A stretch of DNA of 64,000 nt from Lachnospiraceae bacterium (lineage in GTDB: Bacteria; Bacillota; Clostridia; Lachnospirales; Anaerotignaceae). Within the stretch, counting starts at the first letter, position 1; every line of letters starts with the position of its first letter. A model generated the notes under the pieces. It saw nothing but the letters and a program-made list of their open reading frames with translations, did no database searches and was not told the origin of the DNA. Position numbers and translations under genes: made by a program. The stretch covers positions 1 to 64,000 of the forward strand of contig CAJTKM010000011.1 in NCBI GenBank assembly GCA_910576545.1, written 5' to 3'. Below, in pieces: positions 32,687-41,447 of the stretch.

Positions 32687-34633
32687 ATGTTTGGTTATGT
32701 AAAGGTCGGCGCGGCAGTTCCGAAACTGCGCGTTGCCGATTGTGTCTATAATAAAGAAGAAATTTTGAAATCCGCAAAAGATGCAGCGGCAAAAGGCGTG
32801 CGCGTTCTTGCTTTGCCTGAGCTTTGCGTGACAGGGTACAGCTGCGCAGATTTGTTTTTCCAGAAACCACTTCTTTCCGCTGCAGAAACCGCTGTCGCAG
32901 AAATTGCCGCAGAAACAGCAGGGCTGGAACTCCTGCTTGCTGTTGGCGCACCCGTCCCTGCGGACAACCGCATATTCAACTGCGCGGTTGTACTTTACCA
33001 TGGGAAAATTCTGGGCATCGTGCCAAAAACCTTTATCCCCAATTACAGTGAATTTTACGAAGAACGCTGGTTCGCCGGAGCAAATGACCTGCTTTCGGAG
33101 AGCATCTGCTATGCGGGGCAGGAAACCCCTATTGGAAATGATATTCTGTTTGCCGCAGACGGTATACCGGATTTGAAAATCGGCATAGAGATATGCGAGG
33201 ACCTCTGGACGCCCATACCGCCAAGCTCCTACCAGAGCCTGTATGGCACAACGCTGATTCTCAATCTTTCCGCCAGCAATGAACTTGCCGCGAAACCGGA
33301 TTACCGCCGCCAGCTGACTGCACAGCAGTCCTCCCGCTGCCTTTCCGCTTATGTCTATGCATCTGCGGGCATTGGTGAATCCACACAGGATACTGTATTC
33401 AGCGGGCACAGCATGATATATGAAACTGGTTCGCTTCTTGCCGAAACAAAGCTGTTTCAGCGGGAAAGCCAGCTTATTTTCGCAGATATTGATTTAGAGC
33501 TGATTCTTCATGAACGCAGAAAGCGTTCCACATTTATGGCACAGCTGCAGCAGCCTGAGGCACAGCGTTTTTACCGTCAGGTTGGCTTTGGCATGAAGGA
33601 CGCGCCGCTTGACGGCTTTGAGTGGCACCGTCCGCTTTCCCCTGCCCCCTTCCTGCCTCCGCCGGATTCTTCTCTGGATGCACGGTGCGGAAACATTTTC
33701 GGCATACAGGTAACAGGGCTTGCCAGAAGAATGGAGCATACCTATGCGAATACGCTGGTTATAGGCATCTCCGGCGGGCTGGATTCCACCCTTGCGCTGC
33801 TGGTTGCCGCCAAAGCATGTGATTTCCTTGGCCTTGACCGCAGTCACGTTCTTGGCGTTACCATGCCCGGCTTCGGGACAACAGACCGCACATATCAGAA
33901 CGCTCTGAACCTGATGACGGCTCTCGGCGTATCACAGCGGGAAATCTCCATTCGGGACGCAGCTTTGCAGCATTTTAAGGACATCGGGCATGACCCCTCC
34001 GTTCATGACGTGACCTACGAAAACACACAGGCAAGGGAACGCACTCAAATTCTCATGGATTTAGCAAACCAGACCAATGGGCTTGTAGTCGGTACGGGCG
34101 ACCTTTCCGAACTTGCGCTCGGCTGGGCAACTTATAACGGCGACCATATGTCCATGTATGGCGTAAATGCAGGAATACCCAAAACACTGATTCGCGTACT
34201 GGTAAACTGGATTGCACATACAGATGAAGTCAATCAGACAGCCTCCGCAATTCTGCTGGATGTACTTGATACGCCTATCAGCCCGGAGCTTCTGCCGCCC
34301 GATGCGGAAGGTAAAATTGACCAGAAAACCGAGGACCTTGTTGGGCCCTATGAGCTTCATGACTTTTTCCTCTATCAGATTCTGCGTTTTGGTTTTTCAC
34401 CCGCAAAGGTACTGTTTTTGGCAGAAAAGGCTTTCCATGGCGCATACAGCCGCGAAATCCTGCTAAAATGGCTGAAAAATTTTTACCGCCGGTTCTTTAT
34501 TCAGCAGTTCAAGCGTTCCTGTCTGCCGGATGGTCCGAAGGTCGGTGCGCTCTGCCTTTCTCCGCGCAGCGACTGGAAAATGCCTACGGATGCTTCCAGC
34601 CGTATCTGGCTGGACGAAGTGGACAAGCTGTAA
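32687..34633 (+). CDS. nadE: Glutamine-dependent NAD+ synthetase (648 aa)
   Basis: Last step of NAD synthesis, amidating nicotinate adenine dinucleotide with glutamine-derived ammonia. The N-terminal nitrilase-type glutaminase has the triad Glu45, Lys114 and Cys170 (EICEDLW). The C-terminal ATP pyrophosphatase domain has the P-loop SGGLDST at 362-368 and the GTGDLSELALGW motif. Length is that of the bifunctional type found in Mycobacterium and Clostridia. Start: ATG with AAGGAGG. It directly follows lexA. Confidence 0.96.
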   Translation: MFGYVKVGAAVPKLRVADCVYNKEEILKSAKDAAAKGVRVLALPELCVTGYSCADLFFQKPLLSAAETAVAEIAAETAGLELLLAVGAPVPADNRIFNCAVVLYHGKILGIVPKTFIPNYSEFYEERWFAGANDLLSESICYAGQETPIGNDILFAADGIPDLKIGIEICEDLWTPIPPSSYQSLYGTTLILNLSASNELAAKPDYRRQLTAQQSSRCLSAYVYASAGIGESTQDTVFSGHSMIYETGSLLAETKLFQRESQLIFADIDLELILHERRKRSTFMAQLQQPEAQRFYRQVGFGMKDAPLDGFEWHRPLSPAPFLPPPDSSLDARCGNIFGIQVTGLARRMEHTYANTLVIGISGGLDSTLALLVAAKACDFLGLDRSHVLGVTMPGFGTTDRTYQNALNLMTALGVSQREISIRDAALQHFKDIGHDPSVHDVTYENTQARERTQILMDLANQTNGLVVGTGDLSELALGWATYNGDHMSMYGVNAGIPKTLIRVLVNWIAHTDEVNQTASAILLDVLDTPISPELLPPDAEGKIDQKTEDLVGPYELHDFFLYQILRFGFSPAKVLFLAEKAFHGAYSREILLKWLKNFYRRFFIQQFKRSCLPDGPKVGALCLSPRSDWKMPTDASSRIWLDEVDKL

Positions 34634-34725
34634 ACTTCCAATCTTTCCGCTTGGCAGAAATTTTCTGATTGGGAAGGCAGCAGATATGAATAAACGTGAC
34701 GTTTTGTGATAAAGGAGGCAGAACG

Positions 34726-35781
34726 ATGGTTGCTATATTAAAACCCGAAACAAGTGAAGAACAAATTCTCCATCTGAAAAAATGGCTGGAAAACAACGGC
34801 ATCGAATTGCATATTACACGCGGCAGGAGCCGCATTATTGCCAGCCTTACAGGTGACACCTCGGACATGGATATCGACTTGATACGCTCATTTGACATGG
34901 TGGAAAACGTCCAGCGCATACAGGAGCCCTTCAAGAAAACCAGCCGGAAATTTCACAACGGCAACCTTGCAGTAGATATTGACGGCGTAAAAATCGGCGG
35001 CGGCAATTTCCAGATTATTGCCGGCCCCTGCTCCGTAGAAAACGAGGAGCAAATTTGTTATATCGCGGAATGTGTCAAAAAATCCGGAGCAGGGCTGCTG
35101 CGCGGCGGCGCGTTCAAGCCCCGCACCTCCCCCTACTCCTTCCAGGGGTTGAAGGGCGACGGGCTGAAACTGCTTTTAGAGGCAAAAGAAAAAACAGGGC
35201 TGCCTATCGTTTCTGAAATCATGAACGCAGTCCATATTCCTATGTTTGAAGACGTAGACTTAGTGCAGGTCGGCGCACGGAATATGCAGAATTTTGAACT
35301 GCTCAAGGAACTCGGAAAAATCCAGAAGCCCATATTGCTCAAGCGCGGCCTTGCCAATACGATTGACGAGCTTCTGATGAGCGCAGAATACATCATGACT
35401 GGAGGAAACGAAAATATCATACTTTGTGAACGTGGTATTCGTACATTTGAAACCAGAACGCGCAACACGCTTGATCTCTCCGCTATCCCTGTTCTGAAAA
35501 AACTGACGCATCTGCCTGTCGTAGTTGACCCGAGCCATGCGGTAGGGTATTCCCAGCTGGTGAAACCACTGGCAATGGCGGCAGCTGCTGTGGGTGCGGA
35601 TGGGCTGATGATAGAAGTACATAATGACCCTTCCAGAGCCCTTTGCGATGGTCCGCAGTCCCTGACGCCGGAAGCATTTGATGATTTGGCAAAATCCGTA
35701 TTCGCACTGCAACCCTTCGCCTGCAGCTATGATGAAGATTCGCCAAACGAAAACAAGGCTTATGAGGATTATTTTTTCTAA
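34726..35781 (+). CDS. aroF: 3-deoxy-7-phosphoheptulonate synthase, AroF/AroA-beta type (351 aa)
   Basis: First shikimate-pathway step, condensing PEP and erythrose 4-phosphate. An N-terminal ferredoxin-like regulatory domain (about 1-75) precedes a KDO8P-synthase-like barrel: IIAGPCSVEN, LRGGAFKPRTSPYSFQG, VQVGARNMQNFELL, LLKRGLANTIDELL and VVVDPSHAVGYS. The regulatory domain is of the Thermotoga type that senses Tyr/Phe. The ATG at 34726 follows AAAGGAGGCAGAACG; the upstream part of the frame is not needed. It heads the aro gene run. Confidence 0.94.
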   Translation: MVAILKPETSEEQILHLKKWLENNGIELHITRGRSRIIASLTGDTSDMDIDLIRSFDMVENVQRIQEPFKKTSRKFHNGNLAVDIDGVKIGGGNFQIIAGPCSVENEEQICYIAECVKKSGAGLLRGGAFKPRTSPYSFQGLKGDGLKLLLEAKEKTGLPIVSEIMNAVHIPMFEDVDLVQVGARNMQNFELLKELGKIQKPILLKRGLANTIDELLMSAEYIMTGGNENIILCERGIRTFETRTRNTLDLSAIPVLKKLTHLPVVVDPSHAVGYSQLVKPLAMAAAAVGADGLMIEVHNDPSRALCDGPQSLTPEAFDDLAKSVFALQPFACSYDEDSPNENKAYEDYFF

Positions 35782-35818
35782 AACTATCCGCCGCAGGCAA
35801 GGCAAAGGAGTCTGAAAA

Positions 35819-36883
35819 ATGGATACTGTAAGAAAAGTCATTGTCAGTGTTTCCACAAAATATGCCGTATTGATTGGGCGCGGGCTTTTGGCACAAACAG
35901 GAGCGGAGGTTAAAAAGCGCATTGCCCCCTGCCGGGCGGCAGTGATCACAGACAGTAATGTGTCTAAACTTTATGTAAAACCTGTAGAAAGTTCCCTGCA
36001 AAAAGCCGGATTTACCTGTTGCCGTTTTGTATTTCCTGCCGGAGAAGCCTCCAAAAATATCCGCACGCTTTCAGATATTCTGGAATTTCTTGCGGAGCAG
36101 GAAATGACCCGTCAGGATATTATCATCGCCATCGGCGGCGGCGTAGTCGGGGATATTGCAGGCTTTGCGGCAGCAGTCTACCAAAGAGGGATTCGTTTTA
36201 TACTGCTCCCCACAACATTTCTGGCAGCAGTAGATTCCTCCATCGGCGGGAAAACGGCAATCGACCTGAAAGCAGGAAAAAATCTGGCAGGGGCATTTTA
36301 TCAGCCTCATCTTGTGCTTTGTGACACAGACACGCTTGAAACCCTTCCGCCAGAAATTTTTGCAGACGGCATAGCGGAAACCTTGAAATACGGTATACTT
36401 GGAAACAGGGAGCTTTTTGAAAAAACTGCCGCCGGTATCGCCCGGAAAGACTGGGAAAATATAATTGAAGCCTGTGTCAAAATGAAGCGGGATATTGTCA
36501 CAGAAGATGAATACGATATAGCCAAACGGCAGCTTTTGAATCTGGGGCATACGTTTGGACATGCTATCGAAAAACAGAGTGCTTACGCCATATCACATGG
36601 GAAAGCTGTTGCCATCGGTTTGCACCTGATTGCACAAGCGGCAGAACAGCGTGGTATCGCCGAACAGGGGCTTGCCGAAACCATACGCCGCGCCCTTTCC
36701 GCAAACTGCTTACCGACAGAAACAGAGTTTACCACCGTTGAAATAATGGACGGGCTTCTGCGGGACAAAAAACGACATGGCAGCAGGATCAGCTTTGTTT
36801 TTCCAGAAACAATCGGCTCTTGCCGTATTGCGGAACTCACTGTTGCAGAAGCAGCAGAGCTTGCTGAGAAACTACTTGGATAA
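35819..36883 (+). CDS. aroB: 3-dehydroquinate synthase (354 aa)
   Basis: Second shikimate step, NAD- and zinc-dependent cyclisation of DAHP. NAD-binding signature IGGGVVGDIAGFAAA, PTTFLAAVDSSIGGKTAIDL, zinc ligands Glu and two His in the regions DGIAETLKYG, LLNLGHTFGHAIE and SHGKAVAIGLH. Normal length. Start: ATG with AAAGGAGTCTGAAAA. It lies 37 bases after the DAHP synthase gene and 45 before aroA. Confidence 0.95.
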   Translation: MDTVRKVIVSVSTKYAVLIGRGLLAQTGAEVKKRIAPCRAAVITDSNVSKLYVKPVESSLQKAGFTCCRFVFPAGEASKNIRTLSDILEFLAEQEMTRQDIIIAIGGGVVGDIAGFAAAVYQRGIRFILLPTTFLAAVDSSIGGKTAIDLKAGKNLAGAFYQPHLVLCDTDTLETLPPEIFADGIAETLKYGILGNRELFEKTAAGIARKDWENIIEACVKMKRDIVTEDEYDIAKRQLLNLGHTFGHAIEKQSAYAISHGKAVAIGLHLIAQAAEQRGIAEQGLAETIRRALSANCLPTETEFTTVEIMDGLLRDKKRHGSRISFVFPETIGSCRIAELTVAEAAELAEKLLG

Positions 36884-36928
36884 GACTGCATAGCCTGATT
36901 TTGCGGCATGCACAAAAGGAGAATTTGC

Positions 36929-38197
36929 ATGGATATTAAAATAGGAAAAAATGCCCTGAGCGGGCGTGTGCGAATCATTTCCTCAAAATCCGACGGACAC
37001 CGCGCGTTGATTTCTGCTGCCCTTGCCGACAGAGACAGTCTTCTGCTTATGGACAGCTGGTCGGAGGATTTGGAAGCAACAGCGCGCTGTCTGGAATCGC
37101 TCGGCGCAGAAATTACAAAAGAAACTGTCGGCATACTCGTTTCCCCCATTTGGGAAGACAAAAAGGATCATTCCGTTTTGGACTGCGGTGAAAGCGGCTC
37201 TACGCTCCGTTTTCTTCTTCCTGTCACAGGTGCGCTCGGACACTCTGCCCGTTTTGAAGGACGTGGACAGCTACCGGAACGCCCCATTGGCATACTGATG
37301 GAAGAATTGGAACAACATGGATGCACTCTTTCCGGCGGACAGCTGCCAACAGAAATCAGCGGACAGCTGCGCGGCGGAAGATATACCCTGCCCGGCAATA
37401 TCAGCTCTCAATTCGTCACAGGATTGCTTTTTGCTCTTCCACTGCTGGAAAAAAACAGCGAAATCCGGCTGACAACACGTTTGGAATCAGAATCGTACGT
37501 CGAAATGACACTGCATACACTGAAAAAATTCGGAATCCGTATTGAAAAGACAGAAGTTGGTGGCTATCAGGTGTACGGTGGGCAGACCTACCGTTCGCCC
37601 GGCATGATTCCCATTCAAGGTGACTGGTCTAACGCTTCGTTCTGGCTTACTGCGGGCGCAATTAAAGGCAGCATTACCTGTCAGGGGCTGGATACGCATT
37701 CCCCACAGGGAGATAAGGAAATCCTTGCCCTTCTGGAAAAGTTCGGTGCAGAAATCAAAACATATGCAAACGAGATTACAGTGTTGGCTGGCACTTTGAA
37801 GGGCTGTCGAATTGACATTTCACAAATTCCTGACTTATTCCCTGCCCTCTGCATTGTGGCAGCGGCAGCAAAAGGAAAGACAGAGCTTTATCATGCTGAA
37901 CGGCTGCGCATAAAAGAAAGCGACAGGCTGGCAGCAATGGCAGAATGTCTGCACAGGATTGGTGTGGAAGTGCAGGAAAAACCAGATGGTTTGGTCATTA
38001 CAGGCGGTGTAAAGCCTCCGGAACAGCCTGTAATAGTAGATTCCTATGGTGACCACCGTATTGTGATGGCTATGGCTGTTGCGGCGGCATCGTTCGGCAT
38101 CGAAATCATCATAAATGGTGCGGAGGCTGTCAATAAGTCTTACCCTTCTTTTTTCGCAGAATTTCAAAAGCTGGGGGGTGTGGCAGATGTCCTCTAG
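36929..38197 (+). CDS. aroA: 3-phosphoshikimate 1-carboxyvinyltransferase (EPSP synthase, 422 aa)
   Basis: Joins shikimate 3-phosphate and PEP; the glyphosate target. It shows SSKSDGHRALISAALA near the N terminus, the PEP-binding LDCGESGSTLRFLLP, RPIGILMEEL, KESDRLAAMAECL and DSYGDHRIVMAMAVAA. The first motif is S-K-S-D-G-H-R where many enzymes have S-K-S-x-T-N-R, so glyphosate response cannot be predicted. The ATG at 36929 follows AAAGGAGAATTTGC. Its end overlaps the start of aroC by 11 bases. Confidence 0.95.
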   Translation: MDIKIGKNALSGRVRIISSKSDGHRALISAALADRDSLLLMDSWSEDLEATARCLESLGAEITKETVGILVSPIWEDKKDHSVLDCGESGSTLRFLLPVTGALGHSARFEGRGQLPERPIGILMEELEQHGCTLSGGQLPTEISGQLRGGRYTLPGNISSQFVTGLLFALPLLEKNSEIRLTTRLESESYVEMTLHTLKKFGIRIEKTEVGGYQVYGGQTYRSPGMIPIQGDWSNASFWLTAGAIKGSITCQGLDTHSPQGDKEILALLEKFGAEIKTYANEITVLAGTLKGCRIDISQIPDLFPALCIVAAAAKGKTELYHAERLRIKESDRLAAMAECLHRIGVEVQEKPDGLVITGGVKPPEQPVIVDSYGDHRIVMAMAVAAASFGIEIIINGAEAVNKSYPSFFAEFQKLGGVADVL

Positions 38198-39263
38198 CTT
38201 TGGGATACGGCTCAAAATCACGATATTCGGGCAGTCACATTCAGAGGCTGTCGGCATTGTTATAGACGGTCTTCCTGCTGGCGAGCACATCAATATGGAA
38301 CGCGTCCAGCGTTTTCTGGAACGGCGCGCACCTGGACGAAATGCCTATTCTACCAGTCGAAAAGAAGGAGATATTCCCCGTGTGCTTTCCGGTCTGTTCG
38401 AGGGAAAAACCTGCGGTGCGCCGCTCTGTGCAATGATTGAAAATACGAACGCGAACCCAAAAGACTACGCATTGCTGAAAGACATACCCCGCCCCGGACA
38501 TGCGGATTATACGGCCTGGGCGAAATACGGCGGTTCAAACGATTACCACGGCGGCGGGCATTTTTCTGGCAGACTGACCGCCCCGCTCTGCTTTGCTGGC
38601 GCAGTTTGTATGCAGATTTTGGAGCGACGCGGCGTTCATATTGGGGCGCATATCCTTTCCGTCCACAATATCACAGACGCCCCTTTTGACCCTGTTACAG
38701 TAGACAAAAAAACGCTTCAGGATACAACAGAAAAAGAATTTCCTGTGCTGAATGATGACGCTGGTGCAAAAATGCGGACTGCCATTGCAGAAGCAAAAAC
38801 CAATAAAGATTCAGTAGGCGGTATTGTAGAATGCGCCGTAGCAGGTCTGCCTGTTGGCTTAGGCGAGCCAATATTCGATGGTTTGGAGAGCCGTTTATCA
38901 ACTGCTCTGTTCGCCATTCCTGCTGTAAAAGGCGTAGAATTTGGCGAAGGATTCCGGTCAGCTACTTTGTACGGCTCAGAAAATAATGATGCTTTTTTTT
39001 ATGATTCTGATGGGCATGTGCAGACAAAGACAAACCACCATGGCGGAATCCTTGGCGGCATTTCCAGTGGCATGCCCCTGATTTTTCGTGCAGCTTTTAA
39101 GCCAACGCCCTCTATTTTCAGAGAGCAGGAAAGTATTTCCCTCAGCAGGCAGGAAAATACAAGCCTCAGTATCATCGGACGGCATGACCCCTGTATTGTC
39201 CCCAGAGCCGTACCCTGCGTAGAAGCAGCCGCGGCTATTGCCCTGTTGGATATGATGCTGTAA
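38187..39263 (+). CDS. aroC: Chorismate synthase (358 aa)
   Basis: Seventh shikimate step, trans-elimination of phosphate using reduced FMN. Family marks: TIFGQSHSEAVGIVIDGLPAG (His of the active site), RRAPGRNAYSTSRKEGD, RPGHADYTAWAKYGGSND, GGGHFSGRLTAPL, DSVGGIVECAVAGLPVGLGE and GRHDPCIVPRAVPCVEA. The ATG at 38187 overlaps the aroA end, which suggests coupling. No flavin reductase domain is attached. The fused chorismate mutase gene follows 11 bases later. Confidence 0.96.
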   Translation: MSSSFGIRLKITIFGQSHSEAVGIVIDGLPAGEHINMERVQRFLERRAPGRNAYSTSRKEGDIPRVLSGLFEGKTCGAPLCAMIENTNANPKDYALLKDIPRPGHADYTAWAKYGGSNDYHGGGHFSGRLTAPLCFAGAVCMQILERRGVHIGAHILSVHNITDAPFDPVTVDKKTLQDTTEKEFPVLNDDAGAKMRTAIAEAKTNKDSVGGIVECAVAGLPVGLGEPIFDGLESRLSTALFAIPAVKGVEFGEGFRSATLYGSENNDAFFYDSDGHVQTKTNHHGGILGGISSGMPLIFRAAFKPTPSIFREQESISLSRQENTSLSIIGRHDPCIVPRAVPCVEAAAAIALLDMML

Positions 39264-39274
39264 AGGAGTATTAC

Positions 39275-40039
39275 ATGGACTTAAATGATTTTCGGAATAG
39301 AATCAGCGAAATTGACAATCAGATTATTGAACTTTTTGTAGAACGGATGCGTACAGCGGCAAAGATCGCCGAAGCAAAATCGGCACAGAATCTGCCCATA
39401 TTGGACTCCAGCCGAGAAAAGGCTGTTTTGCGATATGTAAAAGAAAAAGCTGGCAAGGAATTTGAGGGCTATGCTGAAACGCTTTATCAAACAATGTTTA
39501 ACGTCAGTAAAAGCTATCAATCTGAACTCATGGCAATGAAAACACTTCTTTCCCCTGAGATTACTGCTGGAAAATACGGCAAAAAAAGTCACATAAAACT
39601 GTTGGTAATCAATGGACCAAACATCAATATGCTTGGAATACGGGAAAAAATTATCTATGGAGATGAAAGCTATGACGCTCTGCTCCAGCTTCTGAGGAAA
39701 ACCTTTCAGGAAGCTAACGTAAAAGGTGAGGTTTTCCAATCCAATTCTGAGGGCGCGTTGGTAGAGCGCATACAGGCCGCTTATTCTGACGGCACGAATG
39801 GCATTATCATCAACCCTGCCGCTTATACACATACCAGTATAGCTATTCTGGACGCTCTGAAAGCTGTCAGCCTTCCAGCCGTGGAAGTGCATATTTCAAA
39901 CATCGCAGAGCGTGAAGCATTCCGGCAGATTTCTTATGCGGGTATGGCATGTATAAAAACGATTGCTGGCATGGGGTTTCAGGGTTATGTGGAGGCAGTC
40001 CGCTACTTAGTGGACTATATCGCTTCGCAGGGCAGATGA
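39275..40039 (+). CDS. Chorismate mutase fused to type II 3-dehydroquinase (254 aa)
   Basis: Residues 1-90 form an AroQ-type chorismate mutase (FRNRISEIDNQIIELFVER, KIAEAKSAQNLPILDSSREK). Residues 107-254 form a complete type II dehydroquinate dehydratase: LLVINGPNINMLGIREKIIYG with Arg123 and Tyr128, FQSNSEGALVERIQ, IIINPAAYTHTSIAILDAL, and PAVEVHISN with His206 and Arg213. The linker is about 15 residues. The two reactions are not consecutive: dehydratase is step 3 and mutase comes after chorismate. Start: ATG with AAAGGAG. It closes the aro run; no aroE or aroK is present in the window. Confidence 0.92.
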   Translation: MDLNDFRNRISEIDNQIIELFVERMRTAAKIAEAKSAQNLPILDSSREKAVLRYVKEKAGKEFEGYAETLYQTMFNVSKSYQSELMAMKTLLSPEITAGKYGKKSHIKLLVINGPNINMLGIREKIIYGDESYDALLQLLRKTFQEANVKGEVFQSNSEGALVERIQAAYSDGTNGIIINPAAYTHTSIAILDALKAVSLPAVEVHISNIAEREAFRQISYAGMACIKTIAGMGFQGYVEAVRYLVDYIASQGR

Positions 40040-40117
40040 AAAATGGAAAACGATATATGAGTGTTGCAACTGGCGTTTGGCTTAAGAGATTGATTTATGA
40101 AAAGGTTATTTTCTTAA

Positions 40118-40279
40118 AGAACCTGTCCGTAAATTATCTACGCACATCCTGCTTCATCTTTTCCGGCAGTCTTTGTCGCTTTTCCTTGCTGTACCACCCG
40201 GTACGCCTGCAAAAAGCCCCCTGCCTGCCGAAAAATCTGACTGTGCAATTTGCACATATCTAATTTACGGATAAGTTCT
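40118..40279. repeat. MITE-like element of 162 bp
   Basis: Left end AGAACCTGTCCGTAAATTA (40118-40136) and right end TAATTTACGGATAAGTTCT (40261-40279) are inverted repeats differing at two of 19 positions. The inside has no gene but carries another dyad (TTTTCCGGCAG against CTGCCGAAAAA). Size and structure fit a non-autonomous transposon. Whether the termini match a complete element elsewhere in the genome is unknown. The rest of the 40040-40338 gap holds nothing else I can name. Confidence 0.6.
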
Positions 40280-40338
40280 AAGTCAAATTATCATGGCTTC
40301 ACTATTTGTTTCGTTATTTATGTGCCTGACTTCAAATT

Positions 40339-40779
40339 TCATGCCTGATGTGGCATATCTTTCTTGCGTTCCAGTTTCAGTTGCAGTATTTCCAAACTCT
40401 CATATACCAAATCATACTGTTCGTCTGTCCATTCCTCCGTTAATTGCCTGTTATATTCCCCCAATGCCTCAATTAAAGATACATATACCGTTTTTGCACT
40501 TTCAGTAAGGTATAACCTTTTATTCCGCTTATCAAACAAGTCTGTTTCCCGCACAATATAACCCTTTGCCTCCAACGATTTTACCGCGCGGGCCGTTGCG
40601 GATTTATCTACATTTACACGATTGGAAAGCTCATCTTGTGTCAAGCCGTCCTCATGTGCCAGTTCTACAAAGTAAGGTTCTTCGCCAACTGTAATTCCAA
40701 AAGGCTCTACAACATCCCTTAAGTCATTATAAATGCTCCTTGACAATAACGTTACTATCCGCCCGATACTTTTACTCAT
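40339..40779 (-). CDS. MarR-family transcriptional regulator (146 aa)
   Basis: Winged-helix repressor. MSKSIGRIVTLLSRSIYNDL is a dimerisation helix; the recognition part is GLTQDELSNRVNVDKSATARAVKSLEAKGYI, and the wing is FDKRNKRLYLT. Typical length. Its ATG overlaps the TGA of the upstream membrane-protein gene (ATGA), so the two are coupled. The perfect 36-bp palindrome upstream of the operon is the obvious candidate operator, giving autoregulation. Confidence 0.9.
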   Translation of the reverse strand: MSKSIGRIVTLLSRSIYNDLRDVVEPFGITVGEEPYFVELAHEDGLTQDELSNRVNVDKSATARAVKSLEAKGYIVRETDLFDKRNKRLYLTESAKTVYVSLIEALGEYNRQLTEEWTDEQYDLVYESLEILQLKLERKKDMPHQA

Positions 40780-41201
40780 TTTGAAAACCTCTTGGAGTTT
40801 AACAGCTTGTCTAATATCAAATTCAAAAAAATACTAACAGTATAGCCATATATGGTATAAACAGGCAGTGACGAAAAATATATATGCCAGAAATCCGCCG
40901 AAAATCCCTTCATGCGCAGCAACCCGCTTATGGACATTATCGCAGTAAAATAAATTGCCGGGAGTACTGAAGAAATAAGCAGGAATGTCGCATACTGTAA
41001 ATCTGGAAACAGCTTTTTAGTTATTTTCGCTCCAACCAGTCCTGCTGGAAAAATCAAAGATGCTATGCTTGAGATTACAGACTGTACTGTCATCATTACG
41101 AAAATCGCAGGAAAGACGATTTTTCCTGTGTTCAGCAATGACATGATATTGCTCATTATCATACCCATTAAAATAGGAAAAATATATCGTTTATATTTCA
41201 T
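40776..41201 (-). CDS. Integral membrane protein, DUF2798-like (141 aa)
   Basis: Four predicted membrane helices (IFPILMGMIMSNIMSLL, FPAIFVMMTVQSVISSIA, ATFLLISSVLPAIYFTAIM, VYTIYGYTVSIFLNLIL). The even helix pattern resembles DUF2798 proteins, often encoded with MarR- or TetR-type regulators, but I cannot be sure of the family. The ATG at 41201 follows AGAGGTGAACACA. First gene of the operon with marR; possibly involved in export or stress. Substrate unknown. Confidence 0.75.
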   Translation of the reverse strand: MKYKRYIFPILMGMIMSNIMSLLNTGKIVFPAIFVMMTVQSVISSIASLIFPAGLVGAKITKKLFPDLQYATFLLISSVLPAIYFTAIMSISGLLRMKGFSADFWHIYFSSLPVYTIYGYTVSIFLNLILDKLLNSKRFSK

Positions 41202-41235
41202 TGTGTTCACCTCTTGTCTTAATGATAAAGAGTTT

Positions 41236-41271
41236 AGCAAAAAATAGTTGATATATCAACTATTTTTTGCT
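41236..41271. promoter_or_regulatory. 36-bp perfect palindrome, probable MarR operator
   Basis: Positions 41236-41253 are the exact reverse complement of 41254-41271. The core is TAGTTGATATATCAACTA, with A/T tracts and AGC/GCT outside. It lies 34 bases upstream of the first gene of the marR operon. MarR proteins bind dyads of this size and composition, so an operator is the most likely role. Confidence 0.7.
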
Positions 41272-41322
41272 GATAAATAAAACATTGTATCACGAAATAT
41301 CTTCCGGGCATTTTACACAAAA

Positions 41323-41343
41323 AAGCCGCCTGCAAGGCGGCTT
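41323..41343 (-). terminator. Terminator of the aminotransferase operon
   Basis: On the minus strand AAGCCGCC and GGCGGCTT form an 8-bp stem with a 5-base loop, then a run of T, about 105 bases after the aminotransferase stop. Part of the stem sequence is repeated at about 41401-41412. Confidence 0.75.
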
Positions 41344-41447
41344 GACTTCAGAAAATAGATATAATTCTTTCCCATTAATTTCCTAAATCAAACGCCAATT
41401 CAGGCGGCTTTTTACATAACGTAATCGTTACTCATTCTGCTGTTCCA

